Source: Filobacillus milosensis (lineage in GTDB: Bacteria; Bacillota; Bacilli; Bacillales; Alkalibacillaceae). Taken from it: DNA of 64,000 nt. Below are positions 7,764-16,525 of the stretch, piece after piece. A model generated the notes under the pieces. The model saw only the letters and a program-made list of their open reading frames with translations. It had not been told where the DNA came from and searched no databases. A program made the position numbers and the translations under genes. The number at the start of each line of letters is the position of its first letter. Position 1 is the first letter of the stretch. The stretch lies in NCBI RefSeq assembly GCF_004402015.1, contig NZ_SOPW01000002.1:186001-250000 (forward strand), read 5' to 3'.

Positions 7764-8909
7764 CTACTCATAAATTAAATGCCTCTTGCGAATGGGTAAA
7801 AATCTTTCATAATCTCTTTTGAGTTTTTCTAAATATTGATTAATATTTGTACTTGTAATCACTTTTCTAACCTGGTCTGTGCCCGCTAATAAATCAAAGA
7901 AACAATGCCTCAATCGGTCATTTTCAATAAACGTCATGTCATTTGGATATAAGTGATAAATCAAATGCAATAAACGTATACCTGCTTCAACCGGTTGAAT
8001 GGTATCTCGATCTATTACATGCAGTTGGACACCGTAACACTTTTCATCTTTAAATTTTTGATAGGTTGGGATAAAAGTAACTGGACGCGCCAAGACACCC
8101 TCTAATCCTAACCGATTAAATTCTTCTGCTAATGACCTTGCGTTTATAAATGGCGCACCAATCATCTCAAAAGGACGCACGGTCCCTCTTCCTTCTGAAA
8201 GATTCGTACCTTCTACCAAGCAAGTACCTGGATACAAAAGTTGCATGTATAATCCAGTGACATTAGGTGAAGGGGGCACCCATGAAAGGCCGAGTTCATC
8301 AAAGTATTTATGCCGAGCCCAACCCTCCATAGGTATTATTGTTAAATCACAATGTATATGGTGTTCTTCATTAAAAAACTTAGCCAGCTCACCAATTGTC
8401 ATGCCATGCCTTGTCGGAATTGGATAAAGACCGACGAAAGAAGTAAAATCGTTTTCTACTAAATTTCCTTCGACTTTTCGACCTCCGATAGGGTTCGGAC
8501 GATCGAGAACGACTACTTCCTTACCATGTTCTTTACAAGCCTGCATCACATAAGCCAGCGTATAAATAAACGTATAGTAGCGGCTTCCAATATCTTGAAT
8601 GTCAAAAAACATAACATCAATATTTTCTAACATCTCTTGAGTAGGCTTCCGTGTCTTCCCGTAAAGGCTAAAGACAGGTAAACCAGTGACATCATCAACC
8701 ATATCTTCAAATTTTTCACCCTCTTTTATATCTGCACGAATGCCATGTTCAGGTGAAAAAAGAGCTTTTAAATTCAATAGTTCAAAAAACAAATCGATGG
8801 TTGATTCAAGCTTTTGATTAACTCCAGTCGGGTTAGTGACTAACCCAATACGTTTATTCAAATATTCATCGAGATATTGCTCTAGAAACACTTCTAACCC
8901 TAACTTCAT
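7764..8909 (-). CDS. namZ: Exo-beta-N-acetylmuramidase, NamZ/YbbC (DUF1343, GH171) family
   Basis: Member of the DUF1343 family, whose B. subtilis member YbbC was shown to be an exo-acting N-acetylmuramidase (NamZ, GH171) releasing terminal MurNAc. Recognisable segments are RIGLVTNPTGV, LFSPEHGIRAD, DIQDIGSRYYTFIYTL, VVLDRPNPIGG, EGWARHKYFDELGLSWVPPSPN and GTNLSEGRGTVRPFE. The protein starts directly with the catalytic domain (MKLGLEVFLEQ) and has no signal peptide, unlike the secreted B. subtilis enzyme. Its start is only 15 bases after the permease stop, so no leader is hidden upstream. It probably acts on imported saccharides in the cytoplasm. Confidence 0.9.
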   Translation of the reverse strand: MKLGLEVFLEQYLDEYLNKRIGLVTNPTGVNQKLESTIDLFFELLNLKALFSPEHGIRADIKEGEKFEDMVDDVTGLPVFSLYGKTRKPTQEMLENIDVMFFDIQDIGSRYYTFIYTLAYVMQACKEHGKEVVVLDRPNPIGGRKVEGNLVENDFTSFVGLYPIPTRHGMTIGELAKFFNEEHHIHCDLTIIPMEGWARHKYFDELGLSWVPPSPNVTGLYMQLLYPGTCLVEGTNLSEGRGTVRPFEMIGAPFINARSLAEEFNRLGLEGVLARPVTFIPTYQKFKDEKCYGVQLHVIDRDTIQPVEAGIRLLHLIYHLYPNDMTFIENDRLRHCFFDLLAGTDQVRKVITSTNINQYLEKLKRDYERFLPIRKRHLIYE

Positions 8910-8924
8910 TCAAACACACCTTGT

Positions 8925-9899
8925 TTATTCCTTGACTCCACCTAACGTTAAACCTTTAACAAAGTAACGCTGGAAGATTAAGAATACGATAATCATTGGG
9001 ATCGCTGCAATTGCTGCACCACTCATTAACAATTTAAAGCTTGCTAAGTTAGCATCCTGTAACGTTTTAAGACCAACAGGTAACGTATATAAATCAGCAT
9101 TGTTTAAAACGATAATCGGCCATAGGAATGAGTTCCACACATTCATGAAAGTGAAAATACCTAAAGCTGCTAACCCTGGTTTGGCGAGTGGCAGAACAAC
9201 CGTCCAAAAAGTTTTCCATTCACTCGCACCATCAATTTTGGATGCTTCAAGTAATTCATCCGGTATCGAATACATATATTGCCGCATGAGGAAAACACCA
9301 AACACCATGGATAAGTCAGGTAATATTAACGCCCAGTGTGTATCCATAATTCCAAGATCTCTAATCATTATAAACATTGGCACGAGTGTTACCTGCCCCG
9401 GAATCATCATGGTCGAAATAATGACCCAGAAAATAATGTTCCTCCCTGGAAACCTCTTCTTGGCCAGCACATATCCGGCCATCGAATCCAGGAGCAAGAT
9501 TCCAAAGGTTACGACCACGGCTATGTAAAAACTATTAAAAAACCACTTTCCAATATCGTGTTTTTGAAATAATGCTACAAAACTAGAAAATGTGTTATCG
9601 ACAATGTGGTCCATTTGCTCTCTATGATATTGAGCTTCTTCCAAATTTCCTGCTTTTTTAGCTTCTCTTGCATCTCCCCAGTGTTCGAAATATAATTCAA
9701 AACCCATTGGGTACATTTTTGGTGGATTTGAATCGACATACGAAACTGGTCGTTCCATTTCTGGACCTTCATAGCTGCTCAACTGCATGGATGTAGAGAA
9801 CACCCAGTATAAAGGTAGAAGGGAGACAATTGAGAAGAAGAATAACATGACATAAATTAACGCTTTATTTAATTTATCAAACCGATCTTTCTTGTACAT
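8925..9899 (-). CDS. Carbohydrate ABC transporter permease, MalG/YesQ type
   Basis: Inner-membrane permease of the CUT1 sugar importer family with six expected membrane segments. The EAA loop that contacts the ATPase is visible as EASKIDGASEWKTFWTVVLPLAKPG. The C-terminus FVKGLTLGGVKE is typical of MalG-like subunits. An insert of about 75 residues between the first and second membrane segments (roughly residues 37-110, polar and charged) is longer than in MalG and is common in YesQ/LplC-like permeases. It lies 12 bases after the partner permease. The operon contains no ATPase; the MsmK-type protein at the start of the window is the likely partner. The substrate is inferred to be a murein saccharide or muropeptide. 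Confidence 0.92.
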   Translation of the reverse strand: MYKKDRFDKLNKALIYVMLFFFSIVSLLPLYWVFSTSMQLSSYEGPEMERPVSYVDSNPPKMYPMGFELYFEHWGDAREAKKAGNLEEAQYHREQMDHIVDNTFSSFVALFQKHDIGKWFFNSFYIAVVVTFGILLLDSMAGYVLAKKRFPGRNIIFWVIISTMMIPGQVTLVPMFIMIRDLGIMDTHWALILPDLSMVFGVFLMRQYMYSIPDELLEASKIDGASEWKTFWTVVLPLAKPGLAALGIFTFMNVWNSFLWPIIVLNNADLYTLPVGLKTLQDANLASFKLLMSGAAIAAIPMIIVFLIFQRYFVKGLTLGGVKE

Positions 9900-9911
9900 A
9901 AAATCCCCCTC

Positions 9912-10868
9912 CTATTCATCATGGCGTAGCATTCTAAACTGAATCACCGAGAATACTAAAATGATTAAGAATAACACAACTGATTGAGCTGCTGCTAAAC
10001 CAAATTCAAAATCACGGAAACCAGTTTTATAAATTAAGTGCACTAATGTTTCGGTGGCATTATCCGGCCCTCCACCCGTCATCATAATAATCTGGGTAAA
10101 GACCTGGAACGATCCAATTGTACTCAGTAAGACAAGGTATAACGTTGTCGGCTTAAGTAGCGGAATCGTAATGTAAAACCATTTTTTAATGGCACCAGCG
10201 CCATCGATGGTTGCTGCTTCATACAATGTATTTGAAATGGCACCCATTGAAGCAAGATACATAATAATACCGACTCCAAATGGAATTAAACATTGCATAA
10301 TAATTAATGCCCATAGAGCCGTACTTGATTGTCCTAACCAGTTCACAGCTTCAATTCCAAACCAGCCAAGGATATGATTAAATAAACCAAAATCATAGTT
10401 GTACATCCAACGCCATACCATTGCGATAATAACCATCGAGGTTACAGTTGGTAAGTAAAAGGCTGATCTAAAAAAGTTTTGTGATAGTTTCCCTAATGGA
10501 AATATTAAGGAGGCAACTACCAGTGAACTAATGATATTAAAAGGTACCGTCACTGCGGTAAAAAGCGCTGTATTCTCAAGTGCTTCCATAAACGCATCAC
10601 TTTGGAATACCGCTATGTAGTTATCAAGTCCAATAAAGAAACTTCCATTAACTTGATATTGCTGGAATGATAATACGAGTGCCCAAACAACCGGAAAAGC
10701 TATAAATAATGTAAATAGTGTTAATTTAGGCAATAAGAATAAGTACGAGGCGTAGTTTTTCTTCATTTCACGCCAAACACTACGTTTATGATTGTAAGAT
10801 GGCTTTTTAGGCGGCTTTAAATCTCGATCTCTTGCAGCCGTTGACGCTAAAGCTTTATTCCCTTCCAA
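9912..10868 (-). CDS. Carbohydrate ABC transporter permease, MalF/YesP type
   Basis: Partner permease of the same importer. It has a basic cytoplasmic N-terminus (about 40 residues) followed by six membrane segments beginning near YLFLLPKLTLFTLFIAFPVV. The EAA loop is EAATIDGAGAIKKWFYITIPLLKP. I choose TTG at 10868, which lies 8 bases after AAGGGGG; the GTG at 10877 touches that ribosome site and is unlikely. It lies between the binding-protein gene and the MalG-type gene. A stem-loop separates it from the binding protein, which probably lowers its expression relative to that protein. Confidence 0.92.
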   Translation of the reverse strand: MEGNKALASTAARDRDLKPPKKPSYNHKRSVWREMKKNYASYLFLLPKLTLFTLFIAFPVVWALVLSFQQYQVNGSFFIGLDNYIAVFQSDAFMEALENTALFTAVTVPFNIISSLVVASLIFPLGKLSQNFFRSAFYLPTVTSMVIIAMVWRWMYNYDFGLFNHILGWFGIEAVNWLGQSSTALWALIIMQCLIPFGVGIIMYLASMGAISNTLYEAATIDGAGAIKKWFYITIPLLKPTTLYLVLLSTIGSFQVFTQIIMMTGGGPDNATETLVHLIYKTGFRDFEFGLAAAQSVVLFLIILVFSVIQFRMLRHDE

Positions 10869-10891
10869 TCGTTCCACCCCCTTAAAATTGA

Positions 10892-10917
10892 AGCAGGCTC
10901 CTGGTTAGAAGCCTGCT
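10892..10917 (-). terminator. Intercistronic stem-loop behind the binding-protein gene
   Basis: AGCAGGCT (10892-10899) and AGCCTGCT (10910-10917) form a perfect 8 bp stem between the binding-protein stop and the first permease. No U-run follows on the minus-strand RNA. It therefore looks like an mRNA-protecting or processing hairpin that favours the binding protein. Confidence 0.55.
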
Positions 10918-10923
10918 ATTGAA

Positions 10924-12258
10924 TTATTCGCTTAATAAATCTTCTATTTGTTCTTGTGCCTCATCCATAGCTTCTTGTGCAGTCTTTTCTCCGTTGAATA
11001 CAACTTGAAGTTTACCTTGGATGATCTCGTCAATTTTCTTCCATTCAGGGTGACGAGGTAACATCACAACATCTTTAGTCATTTCTTGTGCACGAGCCAT
11101 TTGCGGGTTCTCTGCATATGGATCCATATCTGCAGTACTCTTGCGTGCCGGGAAGATGCCATATTCTGTAGCCATTGTGTATTGTTCATCTGTTGAAGAT
11201 AGGTACTTCATAAACTCGCCTACAGCTTCTTTTTTAGGATCACTGTCTTGACCGAACATAATCCAGCCGCCAACACCACCGATTGTTACTGGTTTACCAG
11301 ATTCACCAACAGGGTATTCAGCTACCATAAAGTTAGTTGGGTATGCTGATTGAGCAGATTGAATCGCCCAAGTCGCCCAAGGTTCCATAGCAACAGTACG
11401 TTGTTCTTCGTTAGCCCAAGCCTGGAACGTTCCACCAACATCGTTACCACCTAGAGTTTCAGGTGCTACACCTAATTCTAGTTTTAAATCGGCAACATCT
11501 TGGATTGCTTTTACCGCTTCAGGTGAGTTGAAAGTAAACTCAGATAAATCATCACTTAACGGACGTCCGCCATCTTTGTAAAATAATGGCCATGCTTCAT
11601 AATAGCCTTCTAAAATATACGTAGAGAAACCGTGTACATCAATTTCACCATCGCCATCACGGTCGAACGTTAATCCTTCTGCAGTTTCTACGAATTCATC
11701 CCAAGTCCATTTACCATCTGCTGGTGGTTCAACGCCAGCCTCTTCAAATAAATCAAGGTTTAATAACATTGAGTGAACAGTGATCGAGTTAGGAATACCA
11801 TATAATTTATCGTTAAATGTATATGCCTCTACTGCGTTATCATAGAAATCCGATAGTTCATCTTCTGTGTAAAGCTCATCTAATGGTTCAACAACACCTT
11901 GCTCAATATGATCAATACTTACTGCACTACCAGAAATATCAACAGGAGCGATATCCGGCCACGATTGACCTGCGATAGCAACACCTAACTTATCGCCCAT
12001 TTCAGCCCAAGGTACTTGAACAATTTCAATTTCAATACCTTCATTAGCCTCTTCATACTCGGCAGCTTTAGCTTCTAACCAGTGGTATTTGTTCTCATCT
12101 TCATCTGGCCAACGTGGACCATCCCAAATTGTAATGGTACCCGTCCAGTTACCATCCTCATCAACACTTCCTTCTTCCCCATTACTACAAGCAGCTAATA
12201 AACCTGCTAGTAGCACAACACTTAACACGGATAAAACTGATTTTCTTACCCATTTCAT
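10924..12258 (-). CDS. Sugar ABC transporter substrate-binding lipoprotein (CUT1 family)
   Basis: Extracellular solute-binding protein anchored by a lipid. The signal peptide ends in the lipobox LLAACSNG, with the acylated Cys near residue 24. The mature protein is about 420 residues with the family-1 solute-binding fold; the segment WAEMGDKLGVAIAGQSWPDIAPVD is typical of maltose-type binding proteins. The mature chain is strongly acidic, in line with a salt-tolerant organism. It is the first transporter gene after anmK and belongs to the import system of the muropeptide cluster. The ligand cannot be read from sequence; GlcNAc-MurNAc, MurNAc or their peptides are the contextual guess. Confidence 0.92.
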   Translation of the reverse strand: MKWVRKSVLSVLSVVLLAGLLAACSNGEEGSVDEDGNWTGTITIWDGPRWPDEDENKYHWLEAKAAEYEEANEGIEIEIVQVPWAEMGDKLGVAIAGQSWPDIAPVDISGSAVSIDHIEQGVVEPLDELYTEDELSDFYDNAVEAYTFNDKLYGIPNSITVHSMLLNLDLFEEAGVEPPADGKWTWDEFVETAEGLTFDRDGDGEIDVHGFSTYILEGYYEAWPLFYKDGGRPLSDDLSEFTFNSPEAVKAIQDVADLKLELGVAPETLGGNDVGGTFQAWANEEQRTVAMEPWATWAIQSAQSAYPTNFMVAEYPVGESGKPVTIGGVGGWIMFGQDSDPKKEAVGEFMKYLSSTDEQYTMATEYGIFPARKSTADMDPYAENPQMARAQEMTKDVVMLPRHPEWKKIDEIIQGKLQVVFNGEKTAQEAMDEAQEQIEDLLSE

Positions 12259-12285
12259 CGTGAAAATTCCCCCTAAATTTAATAT

Positions 12286-13446
12286 TTACCATGCAATCTT
12301 TCCCATGATGACGCTCTTGTTGGCACCAGTTGCAGCTGGCAGATTATTTGAATGTTTATTGAACCCAAGATAACCCAATAAAGCAAATACGATGGCCTCT
12401 TTTGCATCACTATGTATGCCTAAATCATTAGTAGATTTAAAGATTAAGTTATTTGGCAAAAGAGTTTTGACACCTTCTATTAAAATAGGGTTGTGCCATC
12501 CACCACCACTAATGTATATCTCTTTTATGTCGTCTTTGATTGTGTGTTGTTTAATTGCCTGCGCTAGTGTGTGGGATGATAAAGCAGTAATCGTTGCTAT
12601 ACGGTCAATTTCAACGATCCCTAATGTTTCTGCTTCCTTCCATAACGCTTTAGCTTGATTGAAACCAAACTCTTCGCGCCCAGTGCTTTTTGGAGGTTCA
12701 AGTTGATAGTAAGGATGGCTTAATAATTGTTCTAACCATTCTTGATTAACTTCACCTTGTTGTGCCAGTTCACCATTGTTGTCGTAGTTTTGCGCTCCAT
12801 TTGAATAAAAATAAACAAATGCATCAATCAACATATTGCCAGGCCCAGAGTCATAAGCCTTAACATCTTCTTTCTTACACTCTCTAGGTAGCACAGTTAA
12901 ATTTGATATGCCACCAATGTTAACTAATATTCTCCCAACTTGATGAGAGCGAAATAACGTGTAATCAGCAAATGGAACTAATGGTGCGCCTTGACCTCCA
13001 ACAGCCACGTCACGAGTTCTGAAATCTCCAATCGTCGTAATGCCAGTCTTTTCAGCAATGACACTAATATCACCTATTTGTAGCGTATTAGAACGATGAA
13101 GCGGATCATCTTGTTTGTGCGTTACATCGTGAAAAATTGTCTGACCATGACTACTGACTAAATCAATATCATCTTTCTCTAATTCAGATTCAATAATTGC
13201 TTGTTCTACCGCTTCTGCAAACACTTCACCTAATAGGAAGTTCATCGATGATATTTCTGGTGAAGTCGCAGTAGGTAAAACTAATTCTTGTAAGCGATTC
13301 TTTAAATCTAGCTCGAATGAATATGTTTGAAAAAACAAATTCTCAAATTCTATGTTATTGTCTTTTGACTGGAATTGAGTAATGGCCACATCTACACCAT
13401 CAAGTGATGTGCCAGACATCAACCCACATACAATCATCTTGTTCAT
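12286..13446 (-). CDS. anmK: Anhydro-N-acetylmuramic acid kinase AnmK
   Basis: Cytoplasmic kinase that opens the 1,6-anhydro ring of anhydroMurNAc and phosphorylates it to MurNAc-6-phosphate, the substrate of MurQ. The family is clear from GLMSGTSLDGVDVAI (nucleotide binding), SSHGQTIFH, GDFRTRDVAVGGQGAPLVPFADY, NIGGISNLT and YDSGPGNMLIDAF with the catalytic Asp. I place the start at the ATG at 13446, because AAAGGA lies 9 bases upstream; the ATG at 13455 touches the ribosome site. It begins the second transcription unit of the cluster, behind a cre-like site and a repeat element. Its presence implies that lytic-transglycosylase products are consumed. Confidence 0.95.
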   Translation of the reverse strand: MNKMIVCGLMSGTSLDGVDVAITQFQSKDNNIEFENLFFQTYSFELDLKNRLQELVLPTATSPEISSMNFLLGEVFAEAVEQAIIESELEKDDIDLVSSHGQTIFHDVTHKQDDPLHRSNTLQIGDISVIAEKTGITTIGDFRTRDVAVGGQGAPLVPFADYTLFRSHQVGRILVNIGGISNLTVLPRECKKEDVKAYDSGPGNMLIDAFVYFYSNGAQNYDNNGELAQQGEVNQEWLEQLLSHPYYQLEPPKSTGREEFGFNQAKALWKEAETLGIVEIDRIATITALSSHTLAQAIKQHTIKDDIKEIYISGGGWHNPILIEGVKTLLPNNLIFKSTNDLGIHSDAKEAIVFALLGYLGFNKHSNNLPAATGANKSVIMGKIAW

Positions 13447-13477
13447 TTCAAACATTCCTTTAAAAATAGAGTATTTA

Positions 13478-13491
13478 TGTAAGCGCTTAAT
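13478..13491. promoter_or_regulatory. Candidate cre (CcpA) site upstream of anmK
   Basis: TGTAAGCGCTTAAT matches the core TGNAANCGNTNNCN of catabolite-responsive elements, with the central AAGCGCTT palindrome intact and the last position of the consensus off. It lies about 32 bases before the anmK start, a position where CcpA would block transcription. Confidence 0.55.
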
Positions 13492-13607
13492 TATATTTTA
13501 ATGAAAACAAAATAATATATCAATATTTTTATTAAAAATTTAAAATATTTTTTCAAATCTATTTAATAGGTTCAATTCTATGACTAATTATAGTGATGAT
13601 TTATTAG

Positions 13608-13841
13608 TGCTACAGGCGGACGCTTTCCGCGGGCACGGCCTCAACGAAGGTACATCAATGAATTCGCTTCATTGCACCTTTGCACCGAGGAAGCTTACTG
13701 CGAAGCAATACTAGTAGACGCAGGTGCATCTACCGTGATTTTCGGCTCGTGCTGTTCCCGCGAAGACCTGGATGGTCAAGTGTCGACGTTGGCCACAGGA
13801 CGTGGCCGATTCTAGTCGACCAGGAGTCGCCGCCTTTCGCT
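13608..13841 (-). repeat. G+C-rich modular palindromic element, copy 2 (long mosaic form)
   Basis: Reverse-oriented copy of the element at 5713, about 234 bp. It keeps both conserved ends and the CCGCGGGCACGGCCTCAAC and GATTTTCGGCTCG blocks. The middle is replaced by an unrelated stretch with its own short hairpins. Near the other end a nested palindrome is inserted: GTCGAC (13782), GGCCAC (13791), GTGGCC (13802), GTCGAC (13815). The same nested module is found in copy 3. It lies between nagZ and anmK and probably splits the cluster into two transcription units. Reading frames through it are not credible genes. Confidence 0.85.
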
Positions 13842-13881
13842 CAATCCAACATTCAATCTTTATTTAATAACATCAATAAAA

Positions 13882-15453
13882 CTATTTAATAGTCACTGGC
13901 AATTTTCCATTAACAGTTGTTTGCCCTACAATTGCTTCTATCGCTGTTTGTAGAGCTGGTTGAGAAAATTCATACGTACATAATGTCGCTTGTGTGAACT
14001 CTAGTAGTTTTACATCATACGGACTGCGAATAGCAATAGCGACAATCGGCACCTTTACTTTTTCTAGTTCTTTAAGTAAATGCTGTTGCGGTTCGTCTAA
14101 AGAAGCGTTTAATGTTCCTAAGACAATCAAATCATAGTCAGATACTTTATCCATTAACTCTTTTATCTGAGTATTACTAATAGGATTATCCATCTCTAAA
14201 ATATCTGTTTGCTGATGAATTTCCTTAAAGCGTTCACCCAGTGTCATTGTTGAATAGCGTTTGTCTTCAACTAACGCAGCATAATCATTTTTCGGGTAAA
14301 CGACTAAAACCTTTTGTTCCTCTGCTAGATTAATAGGTAATTCACCTTGAGCAACCGTTATACCATTTTTATAAATGAAATCCGCTACCTTATGATGCTC
14401 ATCACTTCCCACACTTGAGTGAACTTCATCGTTCGTTTCAATGTCATTCCAATTTAAGTATTTATCCTTTAAACGATTAATCCGTGTTAACGATTGATTA
14501 ATATGTTCCTTAGAAATATCTCCATTTTTAATAGATTCAACAATTAGCTCAATCGTTTTTTCTTGTTGATCATGAAGGTGTGAGACCATCACTAAATCAA
14601 TGCCGGCTTTGACCGCTTCAACTCCACCTTGAGGTGTGCCGATACCTTTAGCAATCGCATCCATTTCCATACAATCTGTAGTAACGACTCGATCAAAACC
14701 TAACTTTTCTCTTAACAACCCAGTAATGACACGCTTGGATAATGTTGCAGGACGGTTCTGCTCAGGTTCAATCGTAGGAAAATAAACATGAGCAGACATA
14801 ACCGTATCAGCGCCTTTTTCAAGGCATGCTTTAAAAGGTACCAGCTCCACACGTTCTAATCGATCCATACCATGGTTAATCACCGGTAAATCTAAATGCG
14901 AATCCACATTAGTATCTCCATGACCCGGGAAGTGCTTAATGGTCGTCATGACACCAGACTCCTGCATACCCCTTACCGCTTCACTTGCAAAATCAGCGAC
15001 CTTCTCTGGTTCTTCACCAAAGGATCTTACACCAATCACAGGGTTCAATGGATTATTATTCACATCAACAACTGGTGCGAGGTTCCAGTTAATACCTAAT
15101 GCACGCAGCTCTCGACCGGTCACTTTCCCCGCTTCATACGCTAATTCTGGTTTGCCTGTCGCCCCAAGTAGCATGGCACCCGGCATAATCGTTGCACCTT
15201 CACCGAGTCTTCTCACTGCTCCGTTTTCCTGATCAATACAAATTAATAGTGGGCGTTCATAACCAGCGTTTTTAGCTTCTAACTGGAGTTCTCTTGTTAA
15301 ATTTAATATTTCTTCAGGTGTCCCAATATTTCTGCCAAATAAAATCACACCACCGATATGATATTCTCGAATTAAATATTTTATTTCATCCGATGCTGTT
15401 ACCCCTTTAAAGCCAAACACCATCATTTGACCCACTTTTTTTGTTAATTCCAC
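13882..15453 (-). CDS. nagZ: Beta-N-acetylglucosaminidase NagZ (GH3)
   Basis: Family 3 glycosidase that removes terminal GlcNAc from GlcNAc-MurNAc(-peptide). The TIM-barrel domain (about residues 1-330) has the NagZ motif KHFPGHGDTNVDSH, giving the His-Asp general acid/base dyad, and the nucleophile Asp in VVTTDCMEMDAI. A GH3 C-terminal domain follows (about 360-523). The start is a GTG with AGGGGGAAG upstream, and the protein begins MELTKKVGQMMVFGFKG with no signal peptide. The B. subtilis homologue is larger and exported, so this enzyme probably works in the cytoplasm on imported disaccharides. It is encoded 12 bases after amiE. Confidence 0.95.
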   Translation of the reverse strand: MELTKKVGQMMVFGFKGVTASDEIKYLIREYHIGGVILFGRNIGTPEEILNLTRELQLEAKNAGYERPLLICIDQENGAVRRLGEGATIMPGAMLLGATGKPELAYEAGKVTGRELRALGINWNLAPVVDVNNNPLNPVIGVRSFGEEPEKVADFASEAVRGMQESGVMTTIKHFPGHGDTNVDSHLDLPVINHGMDRLERVELVPFKACLEKGADTVMSAHVYFPTIEPEQNRPATLSKRVITGLLREKLGFDRVVTTDCMEMDAIAKGIGTPQGGVEAVKAGIDLVMVSHLHDQQEKTIELIVESIKNGDISKEHINQSLTRINRLKDKYLNWNDIETNDEVHSSVGSDEHHKVADFIYKNGITVAQGELPINLAEEQKVLVVYPKNDYAALVEDKRYSTMTLGERFKEIHQQTDILEMDNPISNTQIKELMDKVSDYDLIVLGTLNASLDEPQQHLLKELEKVKVPIVAIAIRSPYDVKLLEFTQATLCTYEFSQPALQTAIEAIVGQTTVNGKLPVTIK

Positions 15454-15465
15454 AACAACTTCCCC

Positions 15466-16515
15466 CTATACATTTGCTTTAATTAAATTATGTAATCGTG
15501 GACGTAGACGAACAATCGGATCTTTTCGACCAAAGTGAACACGATTAGTTAACAGAATGACTCTTAAGTGATCTGTCGGGTCCATATAAAAGCTGGTTCC
15601 TGTATAGCCTGTATGACCATAAGTCTCTTTTGAAAATAAACTCCCACATGGTGCTCCTAAGTCAGTATTTAGCTGCCATCCAAGACCTCTACCTAGTGAA
15701 TCAATAGGCGTATGATTCATTTTTGATAGATTAAGTGATGCGTCAGATAAAAACTTATTTCCATGAATCCATCCATTATGTTCTATCATGTCTGTAAACT
15801 TAATTAAATCTTCCATCGTTGAGTAAAGTCCCGCATGACCACTGACACCGCCCATGAACTCTGTATTATCATCATGAACAATATGATGTTTATACTCCCC
15901 CAACAACTCACTGTATTCAGTTGGTGCATAGCGTTCTTTAGGATAATTCGGCAGGAAAGTTGTCTCATTCATTCCCAAAGGTTCAAAGATCTGTTTTTTC
16001 GTAAACACTTCAAACCGTTCACCTGTAACACGTTCGATGATTTCAAAAAGCAGAATGTAACCCAAATCACAATAAACCACTTTTTCTCCGATTGAATTAA
16101 TGAGGTGTTCATCACAAATTCGGAACAAAACTTGTTCTCTGTTTAGCTTTTCTAAAAAATATGGTCGGTGAGCCGGCAGCCCTGAAGTATGAGTAAGTAA
16201 ATGAAATAGAGTAATTTCTTCTTTCCCTCGAGTCGCGAATTCCGGGATAAAGTAAGATACACGATCATTTAACCGTATGTCACCTTGTTCGAGTAAATTA
16301 AAAAAAGCAGGCAATGTCGCGACCACTTTAGTCAAAGAAGCAACATCAAATACTTGATTCATTTGCATCGGCGTCTTTTCTGGAAAAAACGTTCGATAAC
16401 CTACAGCTTCTTTTAATAACTCCTGCCCGCCTCTTGAAACATAAATAACAGCACCAGGTATATGCTCATGGTCTATTTCTTTTTCTAAAAATTGAATGAC
16501 TTGCTCTCTCATCAT
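15466..16515 (-). CDS. amiE: Serine beta-lactamase-like hydrolase, AmiE-type N-acetylmuramoyl-L-alanine amidase
   Basis: Class C beta-lactamase/penicillin-binding fold. It shows the SxxK nucleophile motif in DVASLTKVVA, a Tyr motif in YCDLGYILL and HTGYTGTSF as the KTG-like motif. In B. subtilis the gene next to nagZ encodes AmiE, which removes the peptide from MurNAc after NagZ has acted; the same gene pair is found here. No signal peptide is present, so the amidase is predicted to be cytoplasmic. Two adjacent ATGs (16515 and 16512) follow AAGGAGGG; the second has the better spacing. The esterase/beta-lactamase fold alone does not prove the substrate, so the call rests on context. Confidence 0.82.
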   Translation of the reverse strand: MMREQVIQFLEKEIDHEHIPGAVIYVSRGGQELLKEAVGYRTFFPEKTPMQMNQVFDVASLTKVVATLPAFFNLLEQGDIRLNDRVSYFIPEFATRGKEEITLFHLLTHTSGLPAHRPYFLEKLNREQVLFRICDEHLINSIGEKVVYCDLGYILLFEIIERVTGERFEVFTKKQIFEPLGMNETTFLPNYPKERYAPTEYSELLGEYKHHIVHDDNTEFMGGVSGHAGLYSTMEDLIKFTDMIEHNGWIHGNKFLSDASLNLSKMNHTPIDSLGRGLGWQLNTDLGAPCGSLFSKETYGHTGYTGTSFYMDPTDHLRVILLTNRVHFGRKDPIVRLRPRLHNLIKANV

Positions 16516-16525
16516 TTCCCTCCTT

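Noticed and set aside
13680-13889. Small ORF inside repeat copy 2
   Set aside because: It is made of element sequence, lacks a ribosome site and has no counterpart in the other copies.
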